This document shows, piece by piece, positions 42,296 through 51,600 of a stretch of 64,000 nt of DNA. A program made the translations under genes and the position numbers. This DNA comes from Alkalibacterium sp049389645 (GTDB lineage: Bacteria; Bacillota; Bacilli; Lactobacillales; Carnobacteriaceae_A): assembly GCF_049389645.1 (NCBI RefSeq), contig NZ_CP186540.1, forward strand, positions 124,001 to 188,000, written 5' to 3'. Under the pieces are notes generated by a model. The model was not told the origin of the DNA. It made no database searches and was given only the letters and a program-made list of their open reading frames with translations. Numbering within the stretch: position 1 is the first letter of the stretch; each line of letters starts with the position of its first letter.

Positions 42296-43255
42296 TTACT
42301 CAAATCTAAGCAATTCACTGTGTATTTTTTTTATCCACCTATCGATATTTTTTCTCTTTATATCATCTGTTTTGTCCTGAGTTAAAAAATCTGGTTCGAT
42401 AGTTTGAATAACACTATTCACCCAATCTTCAGCGGTGTCTCTTTTTATCACTTTTTCTTCGAACGGATAAAGCATTAAAAACAATGTATCGATTTCATTC
42501 TTTACTAATTGGTACAAAGAAGGATTTTGCATTAATTTATCATTCAAGATGTTCGTCAGTTCATTCACCGTTGGATTGTCTTCAATAGCAGTTATATCAC
42601 CAGGATTTATTTCCTCTGTTTCATCAAACCATAGGTAGCTATACTTTTTGTCTATCCCTCTTTCAGCCAACAGCGAGAATAAAGTCCCCCTAACTAATGG
42701 ATGGACATATGGATTAACAAAAACGTGTGGCGCAACTTCTTCCAATTTTTCATTAGGTAATGTATAAATATCCTCAATTTTAGCAAATTGCTCCATGGTG
42801 TTTAATGATGCAAGTGAATAAAGTTCTTTAACGGTTTTTTCTTCAGCTTTTCTTTTATTCTCGTCCTGTTGTCTTTTTGATTGATCAAGTTTTTCCTGCA
42901 ATCTGCTCCAAGAGTCATTGTACTTTATAGCTGAACTAGAGAGTGAATCCTTAATATGTTTTTCGGCTTGAAGAAATTGATTGTTTTCTATCAAGATCTC
43001 TACATATATGAGTAATCTCTTTTCATCAGACTCGTAAAAGTAGCTTTTTTCATTAGCCATCTCGAGCGCCTCTTGATATTGACCCATCTGCAACAACGAT
43101 GAAACAAGAAGAATATTGAGACTCTCTTCTTCTTTGATGGCATATGCTTTTTTCATCTGTATAATAGCTTTTTCTACATTTCCTTCTCTCAGACAACTCA
43201 TCACTTGAGTCATGTACATATTGAAATTCTTTGGAAATTCGATTTGCTCTCCCAT
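42296..43255 (-). CDS. TPR-like helical protein of unknown function
   Basis: I do not recognise a specific family for this 319-residue protein. Residues about 10-110 read as helical hairpins of the tetratricopeptide type (REGNVEKAIIQMKKAYAI; LLQMGQYQEALEMA; IENNQFLQAEKHI). A charged coiled-coil-like linker follows (about 118-145; QSKRQQDENKRKAEEK), then a C-terminal helical domain. There are no membrane segments or catalytic motifs. It sits between the fatty-acid cluster terminator and tig and is transcribed alone toward tig. TPR proteins of similar size occur upstream of tig in other Lactobacillales, as far as I recall. A scaffold or interaction role is inference only. Confidence 0.7.
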   Translation of the reverse strand: MGEQIEFPKNFNMYMTQVMSCLREGNVEKAIIQMKKAYAIKEEESLNILLVSSLLQMGQYQEALEMANEKSYFYESDEKRLLIYVEILIENNQFLQAEKHIKDSLSSSAIKYNDSWSRLQEKLDQSKRQQDENKRKAEEKTVKELYSLASLNTMEQFAKIEDIYTLPNEKLEEVAPHVFVNPYVHPLVRGTLFSLLAERGIDKKYSYLWFDETEEINPGDITAIEDNPTVNELTNILNDKLMQNPSLYQLVKNEIDTLFLMLYPFEEKVIKRDTAEDWVNSVIQTIEPDFLTQDKTDDIKRKNIDRWIKKIHSELLRFE

Positions 43256-43304
43256 ATCCCTTCACCTCTTCAGTAGTCATCATACCAAATTTAAGGAAAT
43301 ATAT

Positions 43305-43338
43305 ACAAAAAAAGCAATAGGACAAACGCCCATTGCTT
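43305..43338 (-). terminator. Terminator of the fab/acc cluster
   Basis: AAGCAAT-GGG pairs with CC-ATTGCTT around a 7-9 nt loop, then seven T on the minus strand. The accA stop codon overlaps the 5' arm. Confidence 0.85.
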
Positions 43339-44119
43339 AAAATTTTCTGAATCTATCGTATCTTTTTTCCAGCAGGGTCTCTCTAGGTAGTGTGTTCAAA
43401 CTATCTAGTTTATCAATAATATCTTTTTTCATCTGTTTCATTAAATCTTCTTTATTGATCCACCGGTTTTCAATTTTTTCAGCAATTACCTTTTCTACGA
43501 TCCCTAGTTCATTTAAATCGTAAGAAGTCAATTTCATCAAATCAGCAGCTTCTGAAGATCTCTTGGAATCTTTCCAGAGGATAGATGCAAAGCCCTCAGG
43601 TGATAAAATGGAATAAATCGAATATTCCATCATCCAAACTTCATCGGCCAGTGCAAGCGCCAATGCTCCACCACTACCACCTTCGCCTAGAATAATAGAC
43701 AAAATAGGCACATTCAAACGACTCATTTCAAAAAGATTCTTGGCAATTGCCTCTCCTTGTCCGCGTTCTTCAGCTTCTAAACCACAATAAGCACCTGAGG
43801 TATTGATAAAGTTGATGATCGGACGATTGAATTTTTCAGCTTGTTTCATCAGTCGCAATGATTTTCGATAACCCTCAGGGTGTGGAGAACCAAAATTCCG
43901 TCTCATATTTTCTTCGATGGATGCTCCTTTTTGATTCCCGATAACCGTAACGGGTCTTCCGTTGATTTTACCAATGCCACCAATAATAGCTTCATCATCT
44001 TTATAAAGTCTATCTCCATGTAATTCGATAAAACCCTCAACCAATTGCGTTGTAATATCTTTCATGCTTAATCGGTCTAATTTACGTGCCTGATTCACGA
44101 TTTCCATCGCATTACTCAT
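43337..44119 (-). CDS. accA: Acetyl-CoA carboxylase carboxyltransferase alpha subunit
   Basis: AccA with AccD transfers carboxyl from carboxybiotin to acetyl-CoA, giving malonyl-CoA. The 260-residue protein contains IGNQKGASIEENMRRNFG, the NTSGAYCGLEAEERGQG oxyanion region and GEGGSGGALALALAD. It is shorter than the E. coli subunit at the N-terminus, as is usual in Lactobacillales. It overlaps accD by 4 nt and is the last gene of the cluster. Confidence 0.97.
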   Translation of the reverse strand: MSNAMEIVNQARKLDRLSMKDITTQLVEGFIELHGDRLYKDDEAIIGGIGKINGRPVTVIGNQKGASIEENMRRNFGSPHPEGYRKSLRLMKQAEKFNRPIINFINTSGAYCGLEAEERGQGEAIAKNLFEMSRLNVPILSIILGEGGSGGALALALADEVWMMEYSIYSILSPEGFASILWKDSKRSSEAADLMKLTSYDLNELGIVEKVIAEKIENRWINKEDLMKQMKKDIIDKLDSLNTLPRETLLEKRYDRFRKF

Positions 44120-44991
44120 GAAGATTCACCTTCTTTTTCTACTCTATCTGCTTGATAAGAATGCATGTCTATGAGTTGTGCAATGATGGACCGTAGTTTT
44201 TCTCTCTCAACAATTTGATCGATAAATCCGTTCTTCAGTACCGTCTCAGCTAGCTGAAAGTCATCCGGTAATGACGCTTTGATCGTTTGTTCTATCACTC
44301 TTTTGCCGGCAAAACCTACGAGTGCACCTGGTTCGGCTAGAATGACATCACCCTGCATAGCAAAACTGGCCGTCACTCCGCCTGTAGTTGGGTCAGTAAG
44401 AACGGTAAGATAAAACAATCCTTGGTCAGAGAAACGTTTTATTGCCGCACTGGTTTTTGCCATCTGCATTAAAGAGAAAATCCCTTCATGCATGCGGGCC
44501 CCCCCTGAGGCCGTAAAAAGAACGACAGGCAAGTTTTTATCCAGTGCTTTTTCAAACAAACGTGTAATCTTTTCACCTACCGCTTGGCCCATACTTCCCA
44601 TTATAAAGTTAGAATCCATAATGCCAATAGCAGCTTGGTTGCCTTGAATGTAGGCCTCGCCAGTTAGCACAGCTTCCCTTAACCCCGTTTTTATCTGAGT
44701 TTGAGAAATTTTGTATTCGTAATCCGGAAAATCAAGCGGGTTATGTGTTGTAACATCTTTATCCCATTCTTTAAATGTTTTAGGGTCTACGGTAATCGAT
44801 AACCGCTCTTGCGCACTGATTCGAAAAGTGTAATGACAATTAGGACACCGGCGTGCTCTACCTAAAGATTTAACATAAATGGGTTTTTGACAACTGGGGC
44901 ACTTTTCAAACATGCCATCCGGTACTTGTGGACCGTTTTCTCCCTCAGTTTTTTGCAGGGTAATATAAGGTCTCTTCTTAAACAACCTCAT
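44116..44991 (-). CDS. accD: Acetyl-CoA carboxylase carboxyltransferase beta subunit
   Basis: The 291-residue beta subunit has the N-terminal four-cysteine zinc domain (CPSCQ...CPNC) and the crotonase-like core with FTASGGARMHEGI and TDPTTGGVTASFA. The start overlaps the end of accC by 14 nt, and its ribosome binding site GGAGG lies in accC, so subunits are produced in a coupled manner. Confidence 0.97.
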   Translation of the reverse strand: MRLFKKRPYITLQKTEGENGPQVPDGMFEKCPSCQKPIYVKSLGRARRCPNCHYTFRISAQERLSITVDPKTFKEWDKDVTTHNPLDFPDYEYKISQTQIKTGLREAVLTGEAYIQGNQAAIGIMDSNFIMGSMGQAVGEKITRLFEKALDKNLPVVLFTASGGARMHEGIFSLMQMAKTSAAIKRFSDQGLFYLTVLTDPTTGGVTASFAMQGDVILAEPGALVGFAGKRVIEQTIKASLPDDFQLAETVLKNGFIDQIVEREKLRSIIAQLIDMHSYQADRVEKEGESS

Positions 44992-46363
44992 TATTAGCCT
45001 CCTTATCTTTCAACCACTTAGGTATGATTACTTGTGACAGTGTATCAATTGTATACTCTCCTGTTTTAAAGTTAGTATCCCTAAGCAAGTCGATATGGAA
45101 ATCTAAATTGGTCTGAATCCCTTCAATCACCATTTCATTCAAAGCACGATCCATTTTACTGATTGCTTCTTCTCTGGTGTTTCCATGGGTAATGACTTTA
45201 GCGACCATCGCATCGTAATAAGGTGGGATGGTCGATCCCGCAAACATGGCTGTATCCACGCGCAAGCCCAGTCCTCCTGAAGGAACATTCAAAAAGTCTA
45301 TATTCCCGGGAGATGGAGCGAAATTGAACAAGGGATTTTCCGCATTGATACGACATTCAATAGCATGTCCAGTCAGAACCACATCATCTTGCGTGATCGA
45401 AAGATGCTCGCCAAACGCGATCTTGATTTGTTCTTTAACGATGTCTATTGATGTGATCATTTCTGTTATTGGGTGTTCTACTTGGATACGGGTATTCATT
45501 TCCATGAAATAAAATTTTTCGTCTGCATCCACTAAAAATTCAATGGTTCCAGCATTCTCGTATCCCACCATTTTTGCAGCTTCTACTGCACTTTCACAAA
45601 TAAGCTTTCTTGTTTTTTCAGACAACGTCGGACTCGGCGCTTCCTCAAGAATTTTCTGGTGATTTCTCTGAAGAGAACAATCGCGTTCTCCCAAATGAAT
45701 CACGTTACCATAATGATCAGCTAAGATTTGTACCTCTATGTGTTTGGCAGGTGTAATGATTCGTTCTACATACATTCTATCGTCACCAAAAGCAGCTTTA
45801 GATTCGGATTGAGCCTGCAGAAACTTCGCTTCCAGCTCCTCTGCATTGAAAACCATCCGCATACCTTTACCGCCACCACCCGCCACCGCTTTAATAATTA
45901 CAGGCATACCGATTTCGTCGACCATTTCTTTAACCTCTGAAAACGCAGTAATCGAATGATCACTTCCCGGGACAACTGGTACATTAGCTCTTTTCATCAT
46001 CGTACGCGCATTTGACTTGTTACCCATCTGATCAATAATATCTTTATTGGGACCGATAAACGAAACATTCACTTCTTCACACATCGCTGCGAAAGTACTG
46101 TTTTCTGATAGAAAACCAAATCCCGGATGTATGGCTTCCGCTCCTGTTAATACCGCAGCACTCAGAATGTTCTGTATATTCAAGTAAGATTCGTTCGCTT
46201 TAGAAGGCCCTACGCACACAGCTTCGTCTGCCAGTTGCATATGAAGAGCATCCTTATCTGCCGTTGAGTATACAGCCACTGTTTTGATATTTAATTCCTG
46301 ACATGCTCTGATGATTCGTACCGCAATTTCTCCTCGATTGGCTATAAGTATTTTTTGAAACAT
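44978..46363 (-). CDS. accC: Biotin carboxylase
   Basis: AccC carboxylates the biotin on AccB using ATP and bicarbonate. The 461-residue protein has KILIANRGEIAVRIIRACQ at the start, the glycine-rich ATP loop AGGGGKGMR, and EMNTRIQVEHPITE with the catalytic Glu and Arg. The frame is open to 46384, but the ATG at 46363 has GGAAGG 7 nt upstream and matches the family start. It follows fabZ. Confidence 0.97.
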   Translation of the reverse strand: MFQKILIANRGEIAVRIIRACQELNIKTVAVYSTADKDALHMQLADEAVCVGPSKANESYLNIQNILSAAVLTGAEAIHPGFGFLSENSTFAAMCEEVNVSFIGPNKDIIDQMGNKSNARTMMKRANVPVVPGSDHSITAFSEVKEMVDEIGMPVIIKAVAGGGGKGMRMVFNAEELEAKFLQAQSESKAAFGDDRMYVERIITPAKHIEVQILADHYGNVIHLGERDCSLQRNHQKILEEAPSPTLSEKTRKLICESAVEAAKMVGYENAGTIEFLVDADEKFYFMEMNTRIQVEHPITEMITSIDIVKEQIKIAFGEHLSITQDDVVLTGHAIECRINAENPLFNFAPSPGNIDFLNVPSGGLGLRVDTAMFAGSTIPPYYDAMVAKVITHGNTREEAISKMDRALNEMVIEGIQTNLDFHIDLLRDTNFKTGEYTIDTLSQVIIPKWLKDKEANNEVV

Positions 46364-46402
46364 GCACATACCTTCCTTATACATTTTTAAACGTTAAAGA
46401 GC

Positions 46403-46834
46403 TTACTTTCCGATGATAAATGTTAATTCTGCTTCACACACTTTTTTCCCATCAACGTAAGCAACACCTTTTCCAATACCTGCATAATCTTTAAGCTTAA
46501 CAATATCTACTTTTAAGACAAGGACGTCTCCTGGAACCACTTTTTTTCTGAACTTAACCTTGTTAATACCACCCAAGTAAGCCGTTTGTGATTTGAATCT
46601 GTCAAGTGTCAATAATGGAATGGAGCCGGCTTGTGCCAAACTTTCTACGATTAAAACTCCAGGCATGACAGGTTCTCCAGGAAAGTGACCTTGAAAGAAT
46701 TCTTCGTTGATTGTTACATTTTTAATGGCCGTAACGTGTTCACCAGGTATCATTTCTGTTACTTTATCAATGTAATAAATGGGATAGCGATTCGGTATTA
46801 ATTCCTGAATTTCTGCAATATTCATAGTAGTCAT
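46403..46834 (-). CDS. fabZ: 3-hydroxyacyl-ACP dehydratase FabZ
   Basis: FabZ removes water from 3-hydroxyacyl-ACP. The 143-residue hot-dog-fold protein has PNRYPIYYID, the catalytic His in FFQGHFPGEPVMPGVL and the Glu of the LAQAGS helix region. AGGAGA precedes the first ATG by 5-6 nt. A second dehydratase/isomerase (FabN type) is not present in this window. Confidence 0.97.
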   Translation of the reverse strand: MTTMNIAEIQELIPNRYPIYYIDKVTEMIPGEHVTAIKNVTINEEFFQGHFPGEPVMPGVLIVESLAQAGSIPLLTLDRFKSQTAYLGGINKVKFRKKVVPGDVLVLKVDIVKLKDYAGIGKGVAYVDGKKVCEAELTFIIGK

Positions 46835-46846
46835 GATAATCTCCTT

Positions 46847-47350
46847 TTAATTCACATTTATTTTTATTAAGGCTTGATCAAATTCGATCGCCTGTCCATC
46901 TTCAATAAGTATTTCTTCGATAACACCCGAGACATCACTTTTGATTTCATTCATTACTTTCATCGCTTCAATAATGAGGATCGTTTGTCCGGCATCCACC
47001 AAGTCACCCACCTTTACAAAGTCTGGCGAATCTGGAGATGAAGAACGATAACTCGTTCCTACGATTGGTGATTTTATTTTGTGAAACGCCTCGTCAGCCG
47101 ATTGGTCCTCTTCGATGTTATTCACAGCATTACTATTATTCTCGTTGCTTTGCTTTTTAACTTCACTATTATTTAATGTTTCATGCAAAGAATCATTCTG
47201 ATCTTCTGTAGAATTATCCTGCGTGACATTTACAATATCAGATTCGCGTTTACTTAATTTCAAAGAAACTGAAGAATTTTCCAGTTCAAAATATTTCAAA
47301 CTGGACTGGTCGATCAAATGAATCAGTTCTTTAATTTCATTGTTATTCAT
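46847..47350 (-). CDS. accB: Biotin carboxyl carrier protein of acetyl-CoA carboxylase
   Basis: BCCP carries biotin between AccC and the carboxyltransferase. The 167-residue protein has an N-terminal helical segment, a low-complexity Asn/Glu/Ser linker (about 36-90) and a C-terminal biotinyl domain with EAMKVMNEI; Lys131 is the biotinylated residue. The stop and fabZ are 12 nt apart, and its start overlaps the end of fabF by 4 nt. Confidence 0.97.
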   Translation of the reverse strand: MNNNEIKELIHLIDQSSLKYFELENSSVSLKLSKRESDIVNVTQDNSTEDQNDSLHETLNNSEVKKQSNENNSNAVNNIEEDQSADEAFHKIKSPIVGTSYRSSSPDSPDFVKVGDLVDAGQTILIIEAMKVMNEIKSDVSGVIEEILIEDGQAIEFDQALIKINVN

Positions 47351-48591
47351 TTAGATTCACTCCATTTTTTGAAACACGTCACCGCATTATGTCCTCCGAA
47401 ACCAAGCGAATTATTTAAAGCATACATATTTTCTTGCTCGCGAGCTTCATTCAAAATATAATCCAAATCACATTTTTTATCTAATTCTTTTGTGTTGATT
47501 GTCGGTGGCATAATATTCTCTTCAAGAGATTTAACGGTTGCGATAGCTTCAATAGCTCCTGCACCGCCGAGTAAATGGCCGGTCATACTTTTTGTACTTG
47601 AAACTGCAACGGTTTTGGAAATTTCTTCACCCAGAGCCAATTTGATAGCGCTTGTTTCGGCAGAATCATTAGCCGGTGTAGATGTGCCGTGTGCATTGAT
47701 ATAGCCGATATCTTTCGGTTCAATACCCGCTTCTTTCATTGCTAACTTCATCGCTTTCGCAGCACCTTCGCCATCTGGTGTCGGAGCTGTCATATGGAAG
47801 CTGTCACCGGTCGCCCCGTAACCTACTATTTCAGCATAGATGTGAGCTCCACGTTTCAAGGCAGAAGTCAAACTTTCAAGAATCAATATACCCGCGCCTT
47901 CTCCCATCACAAAACCGTGACGATTTTTATCGAAAGGAAGAGAAGCTGCATCCGGATCATTACTTGTTGACAAGGCATTAAGTGCAGCAAAACCAGACAT
48001 ACCGATTTCGTTCAAACTAGCTTCTGCCCCTCCGGCTAACATATAATCCGCATAACCGTGTTTGATTTGTCTAAACGCTTCGCCTATTGAATTATTTCCA
48101 GAAGCACACGCCGTAACAATAGATAAGTTGGGTCCTTTAGCTCCTGTTGCAATCGAAATGTTTCCAGCTACCATATTTCCAATTGCTTTTGGCACGAAAA
48201 GTGGTTCCACTCTGTCTAACCCTTTTTCATGCATTTTGATTATTTGGGTCTGCATCGTTTGTAATCCTCCGATACCGGAACCTACAATTACGCCTAAGCG
48301 GTCAGCATCAAAGTCAAACTCATCCAATCCGCTGTCTTTCATTGCTTCTAGTGCTGCAGCCACACCGTACTGTGAGAATGGATCCATTCTTTTAGCTAAT
48401 TTTCTGTCCATTAGATCTCTAGCCTGAAAATCTTTCACTTCTCCGGCTACGCTCACATTGATTTCTGTACCATCAAATTTTGTTAATGGCACGATCCCGT
48501 TTTTACCTGTTTTTAATCCTGTCCAAAACTCTTCAACTGAATTCCCTAGAGGCGTAATAGCCCCTAACCCAGTAACAACAACTTTTTCCAT
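47347..48591 (-). CDS. fabF: 3-oxoacyl-ACP synthase II
   Basis: FabF elongates acyl-ACP by condensation with malonyl-ACP. The 414-residue thiolase-fold protein has the active-site Cys in VTACASGNNS, the two His in NAHGTSTPAND and GHLLGGAGA, and GFGGHN near the C-terminus. It is the only elongating condensing enzyme in the cluster. Confidence 0.98.
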   Translation of the reverse strand: MEKVVVTGLGAITPLGNSVEEFWTGLKTGKNGIVPLTKFDGTEINVSVAGEVKDFQARDLMDRKLAKRMDPFSQYGVAAALEAMKDSGLDEFDFDADRLGVIVGSGIGGLQTMQTQIIKMHEKGLDRVEPLFVPKAIGNMVAGNISIATGAKGPNLSIVTACASGNNSIGEAFRQIKHGYADYMLAGGAEASLNEIGMSGFAALNALSTSNDPDAASLPFDKNRHGFVMGEGAGILILESLTSALKRGAHIYAEIVGYGATGDSFHMTAPTPDGEGAAKAMKLAMKEAGIEPKDIGYINAHGTSTPANDSAETSAIKLALGEEISKTVAVSSTKSMTGHLLGGAGAIEAIATVKSLEENIMPPTINTKELDKKCDLDYILNEAREQENMYALNNSLGFGGHNAVTCFKKWSESK

Positions 48592-48607
48592 TCATATCCT
48601 CCTAGAA

Positions 48608-49342
48608 TTAACCGTTCATGACCATTCCACCATCAACATGTAAAACTTGACCGGTTATATATTTTTGGTCACTCAAAAAATTCACTAATTCCGCGACTTC
48701 TTCTGCTTTTCCTAATCGTTTGAGTGGTATAGATTGTAACGCTTGTTCTTTGACATCATCAGTCAGACCATTGGTCATATCTGATTCGATAAACCCAGGT
48801 GCAACAGCATTTGCCACAATTCCTCGTGGTGCAAGTTCTTTTGCAATTGATTTTGTAAAACCTATAACTCCAGCTTTACTTGCCGCATAATTGGCTTGTC
48901 CGACGTTTCCAACGGTACCGACAACGCTCGAAATATTAATGATATGACCAGAACGCTGCTTGAGCATCACTTTTGCTACTTCTTTAGTTGTAAAGAAGGT
49001 CCCTTTCAAGTTAACGGTCAAAGTCGAATCGAAATCGTCTTCAGTCATTCGTATGAGCAGATTGTCTTTCGTTAGTCCGGCGTTATTGATAAGTACATCT
49101 ATTTTTTTAAACATTTTTTTAGTTTCTTTTATTAACTGTTTTGCAAATGCTTCATCGCTTATGTCACCGATTATGGGATACACTTCTCCACCTAAACTGT
49201 TGAAATGATCCATTAAATCAGATGACATTTCACTACGACCATTGACTACGACTGTATGCCCTTGCTTTAAAAAAGAGGAAGCAATAGCTTTACCTATTCC
49301 TCTTGAACTTCCGGTGACAATAACAACTTTTTTACTGTCCAT
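48608..49342 (-). CDS. fabG: 3-oxoacyl-ACP reductase
   Basis: FabG reduces 3-ketoacyl-ACP with NADPH. The 244-residue SDR has TGSSRGIG at 11-18, NNAG, the catalytic Ser in NISSVVG and YAASKAG, and the C-terminal VLHVDGGMVM. It lies between fabD and fabF in the common order. Confidence 0.97.
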   Translation of the reverse strand: MDSKKVVIVTGSSRGIGKAIASSFLKQGHTVVVNGRSEMSSDLMDHFNSLGGEVYPIIGDISDEAFAKQLIKETKKMFKKIDVLINNAGLTKDNLLIRMTEDDFDSTLTVNLKGTFFTTKEVAKVMLKQRSGHIINISSVVGTVGNVGQANYAASKAGVIGFTKSIAKELAPRGIVANAVAPGFIESDMTNGLTDDVKEQALQSIPLKRLGKAEEVAELVNFLSDQKYITGQVLHVDGGMVMNG

Positions 49343-49353
49343 ACTCGACTCCT

Positions 49354-50286
49354 TTAGGAATGCATAATTTTCGCTATAGTTTCTAATTGTTTAATATTTT
49401 CAATATTCTTGACCGCGACATTTCTATCTATATTTTTGACGAAAGAACGCAAGGTTTTACCCGGTCCCACTTCAATAAATGTCGTTACCCCATCAGAAAT
49501 CATCTGTCTTATCATTTGTTCAAATTTGACTGGTGAAGAAATTTGACTCGTTAACAGTGATTTTATTGCTTTGGTATCCGGATAACTATTGGCAGTTACA
49601 TTGGAATAAACAGGATACTTAAATGACTCAAACGTTACTTCAGCAAGAGATTCAGCGAATGCCTGACCTGCCGGTTCAAGTAATTTGGTATGAAAAGGAC
49701 CACTAACATTTAATTTAATGGCTTTCTTAGCTCCCTCATTTGAAGCCTGGTCCATCGCCTTTTCAACACCGTCTGTTTCACCTGAAATCACTAACTGACC
49801 AGGCGTGTTGTAATTTGCTATAGCAACATAACTCTCATTTGATACTTTCTCGCATATCGATGTTAAAGCTAGTGCATCAAGTCCCAATATCGCTGCCATG
49901 GCACCCTCACCATCCGGCACGGCTTTTTCCATTAAAGAACCACGCTTATGAACGAGTGGCACAGCGTCTTCGAATCTTAAAGATCCTGAAGATACTAAAG
50001 CTGTATATTCTCCCAAACTCAAGCCAGCGACAGCATCGGGAGTCAAACCGATCGTTTTTTTCACAATTTGTTCGATGGCGTAACTAACAGTCAGTATCGC
50101 GGGTTGCGTATAGGCTGTCTCATTTAGTCTCGAATCATCATCAAAGCAAATGCTAGCTAAGTCTACGTCGAGCTGTTTACTAGCTTTATCAAAAATTTGT
50201 TTGACTTCATTAAATTCATTGTAGAAGTCTTGACCCATGCCATTATATTGTGCTCCTTGACCACTGAATAAAAAAGCTGTTTTCAA
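49354..50286 (-). CDS. fabD: Malonyl-CoA:ACP transacylase
   Basis: FabD loads malonate onto ACP. The 310-residue protein has FLFSGQGAQY, the nucleophile motif GLSLGEY and the His of VSGPFHT. The start codon at 50286 is a TTG (MKTAFLFSG). A FabT-type palindrome and promoter lie just upstream, so fabD is the first gene of a separately initiated transcript covering fabD to accA. Confidence 0.97.
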   Translation of the reverse strand: MKTAFLFSGQGAQYNGMGQDFYNEFNEVKQIFDKASKQLDVDLASICFDDDSRLNETAYTQPAILTVSYAIEQIVKKTIGLTPDAVAGLSLGEYTALVSSGSLRFEDAVPLVHKRGSLMEKAVPDGEGAMAAILGLDALALTSICEKVSNESYVAIANYNTPGQLVISGETDGVEKAMDQASNEGAKKAIKLNVSGPFHTKLLEPAGQAFAESLAEVTFESFKYPVYSNVTANSYPDTKAIKSLLTSQISSPVKFEQMIRQMISDGVTTFIEVGPGKTLRSFVKNIDRNVAVKNIENIKQLETIAKIMHS

Positions 50287-50325
50287 GCTATCTCTCCTAT
50301 TCTTTAATACATTTACAGATAATCA

Positions 50326-50353
50326 TTTATAAAAAAAATGGTTTGAACATCAA
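50326..50353 (-). promoter_or_regulatory. fabD promoter inside the fab cluster
   Basis: TTGATG (50348-50353) and TATAAA (50326-50331) are 16 bp apart on the minus strand. The -35 overlaps a FabT-like operator. Confidence 0.65.
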
Positions 50354-50354
50354 A
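50342..50354. promoter_or_regulatory. FabT-like operator before fabD
   Basis: TTTGAACATCAAA is a perfect 5-3-5 palindrome. The same 13-mer occurs before fabT at 53074, supporting a shared regulator. Confidence 0.75.
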
Positions 50355-50362
50355 GTATATAA

Positions 50363-51313
50363 TTAAAAAAGTTTCGGATGTTTAACTAATTCATCGTATT
50401 CTTCCATAAGTTCCTGGATGATATCATGGCAACTTTGTTCTTTCGTTACCAATCCAGCAATTTGACCAGACATGAAGGAACCGCTATCTTTGTCTCCCTC
50501 TACTACTGCTTTTCTCAAAGAACCTTTAGCTAGTTCCTCTAAGCGTGTAAAATCAGGATTTGCATCACTCGAAATTGATTTCTCTACTTTTAGGTATTCT
50601 TTGGTCAGTTTGTTTCTGAGTACTCTTACCGGGTGTCCGGTAACCATTCCCGTTACAACTGTGTCGATGTCACGTGCTTTAATAATGCGTTGCTTAAAGG
50701 TATCGTGTGCAATACTTTCATGTGCCACTACAAATCGTGTACCTAATTGTACTGCCGCTGCTCCCAGCATGATCGCTGCAGCCATTCCACGTCCATCACC
50801 AATACCTCCAGCTGCGATTACTGGAATACTTACAGCATCGACCACTTGTGGGACCAACGTCATCGTTGTTAATTTCCCGATGTGACCGCCAGCTTCCATT
50901 CCTTCACAGATAATGGCATCTGCCCCTTCTTTTTCCATACGTCGTGCTAATGCCACAGATGCAACGACAGGAATGACAGTAATCCCGGCTTCTTTAAATC
51001 TTTTCATGTATTTCCCTGGGGTGCCTGCGCCCGTTGTGATGACTTTAATGTTCTCTTCACAGATCACATCAACGACATCGTCCACATACGGAGATAAGAG
51101 CAATACATTTACACCAAAGGGTTTATCCGTTAATTTTTTAGTCTCTTTAATTGATTTTCTTACCACTTCTGCAGGCTCATGACCTGAACCCAGCATACCT
51201 AAACCGCCAGCATTGGAAACCGCTGCTGCAAGACTAGGTGAAGCAACCCAAGACATGGCTCCTTGTATAATAGGATAATCAATACCTATTTGTTCTATCA
51301 ATGATTGGTTCAT
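50363..51313 (-). CDS. fabK: Enoyl-ACP reductase II, FMN-dependent
   Basis: FabK reduces trans-2-enoyl-ACP with an FMN flavin and replaces FabI in many Lactobacillales. The 316-residue TIM-barrel protein has YPIIQGAMSWVA, IICEGMEAGGHIG and IAAGGIGDGRGMAAA, typical of the nitronate monooxygenase/FabK superfamily. The cluster context makes FabK the right member. Confidence 0.95.
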   Translation of the reverse strand: MNQSLIEQIGIDYPIIQGAMSWVASPSLAAAVSNAGGLGMLGSGHEPAEVVRKSIKETKKLTDKPFGVNVLLLSPYVDDVVDVICEENIKVITTGAGTPGKYMKRFKEAGITVIPVVASVALARRMEKEGADAIICEGMEAGGHIGKLTTMTLVPQVVDAVSIPVIAAGGIGDGRGMAAAIMLGAAAVQLGTRFVVAHESIAHDTFKQRIIKARDIDTVVTGMVTGHPVRVLRNKLTKEYLKVEKSISSDANPDFTRLEELAKGSLRKAVVEGDKDSGSFMSGQIAGLVTKEQSCHDIIQELMEEYDELVKHPKLF

Positions 51314-51331
51314 CTAGGAGCTCCTTCCTGC

Positions 51332-51565
51332 TTATTTCAACTCTATTTGTTTTTCAACGTAATCGACGAGATCTTTAACGGTATTTAAACCTTCTTCAGA
51401 TTCAATTTTAATATCAAATTCGTCCTCGATATCATTAATTATTTGGAATAAATCTAAACTGTCAGCTTCTAATTCATCTCTGAAGTTAGTAACTAATTGT
51501 ACTTCGTTTTCTTCTTTGTCTAATTGATCCACGATAATTTCTTGTATTTGTTTGAATGTTGTCAT
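51332..51565 (-). CDS. acpP: Acyl carrier protein
   Basis: The 77-residue acidic ACP carries the growing chain on a phosphopantetheine arm at Ser36 in ADSLDLFQ. I choose the ATG at 51565 with GGAGG 8 nt upstream; the open frame begins five codons earlier inside the ribosome binding site. It lies between fabH and fabK, as in streptococci and enterococci. Confidence 0.96.
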   Translation of the reverse strand: MTTFKQIQEIIVDQLDKEENEVQLVTNFRDELEADSLDLFQIINDIEDEFDIKIESEEGLNTVKDLVDYVEKQIELK

Positions 51566-51600
51566 TTTAATTTCCTCCATATAAGTTGTATTTTTGTATT

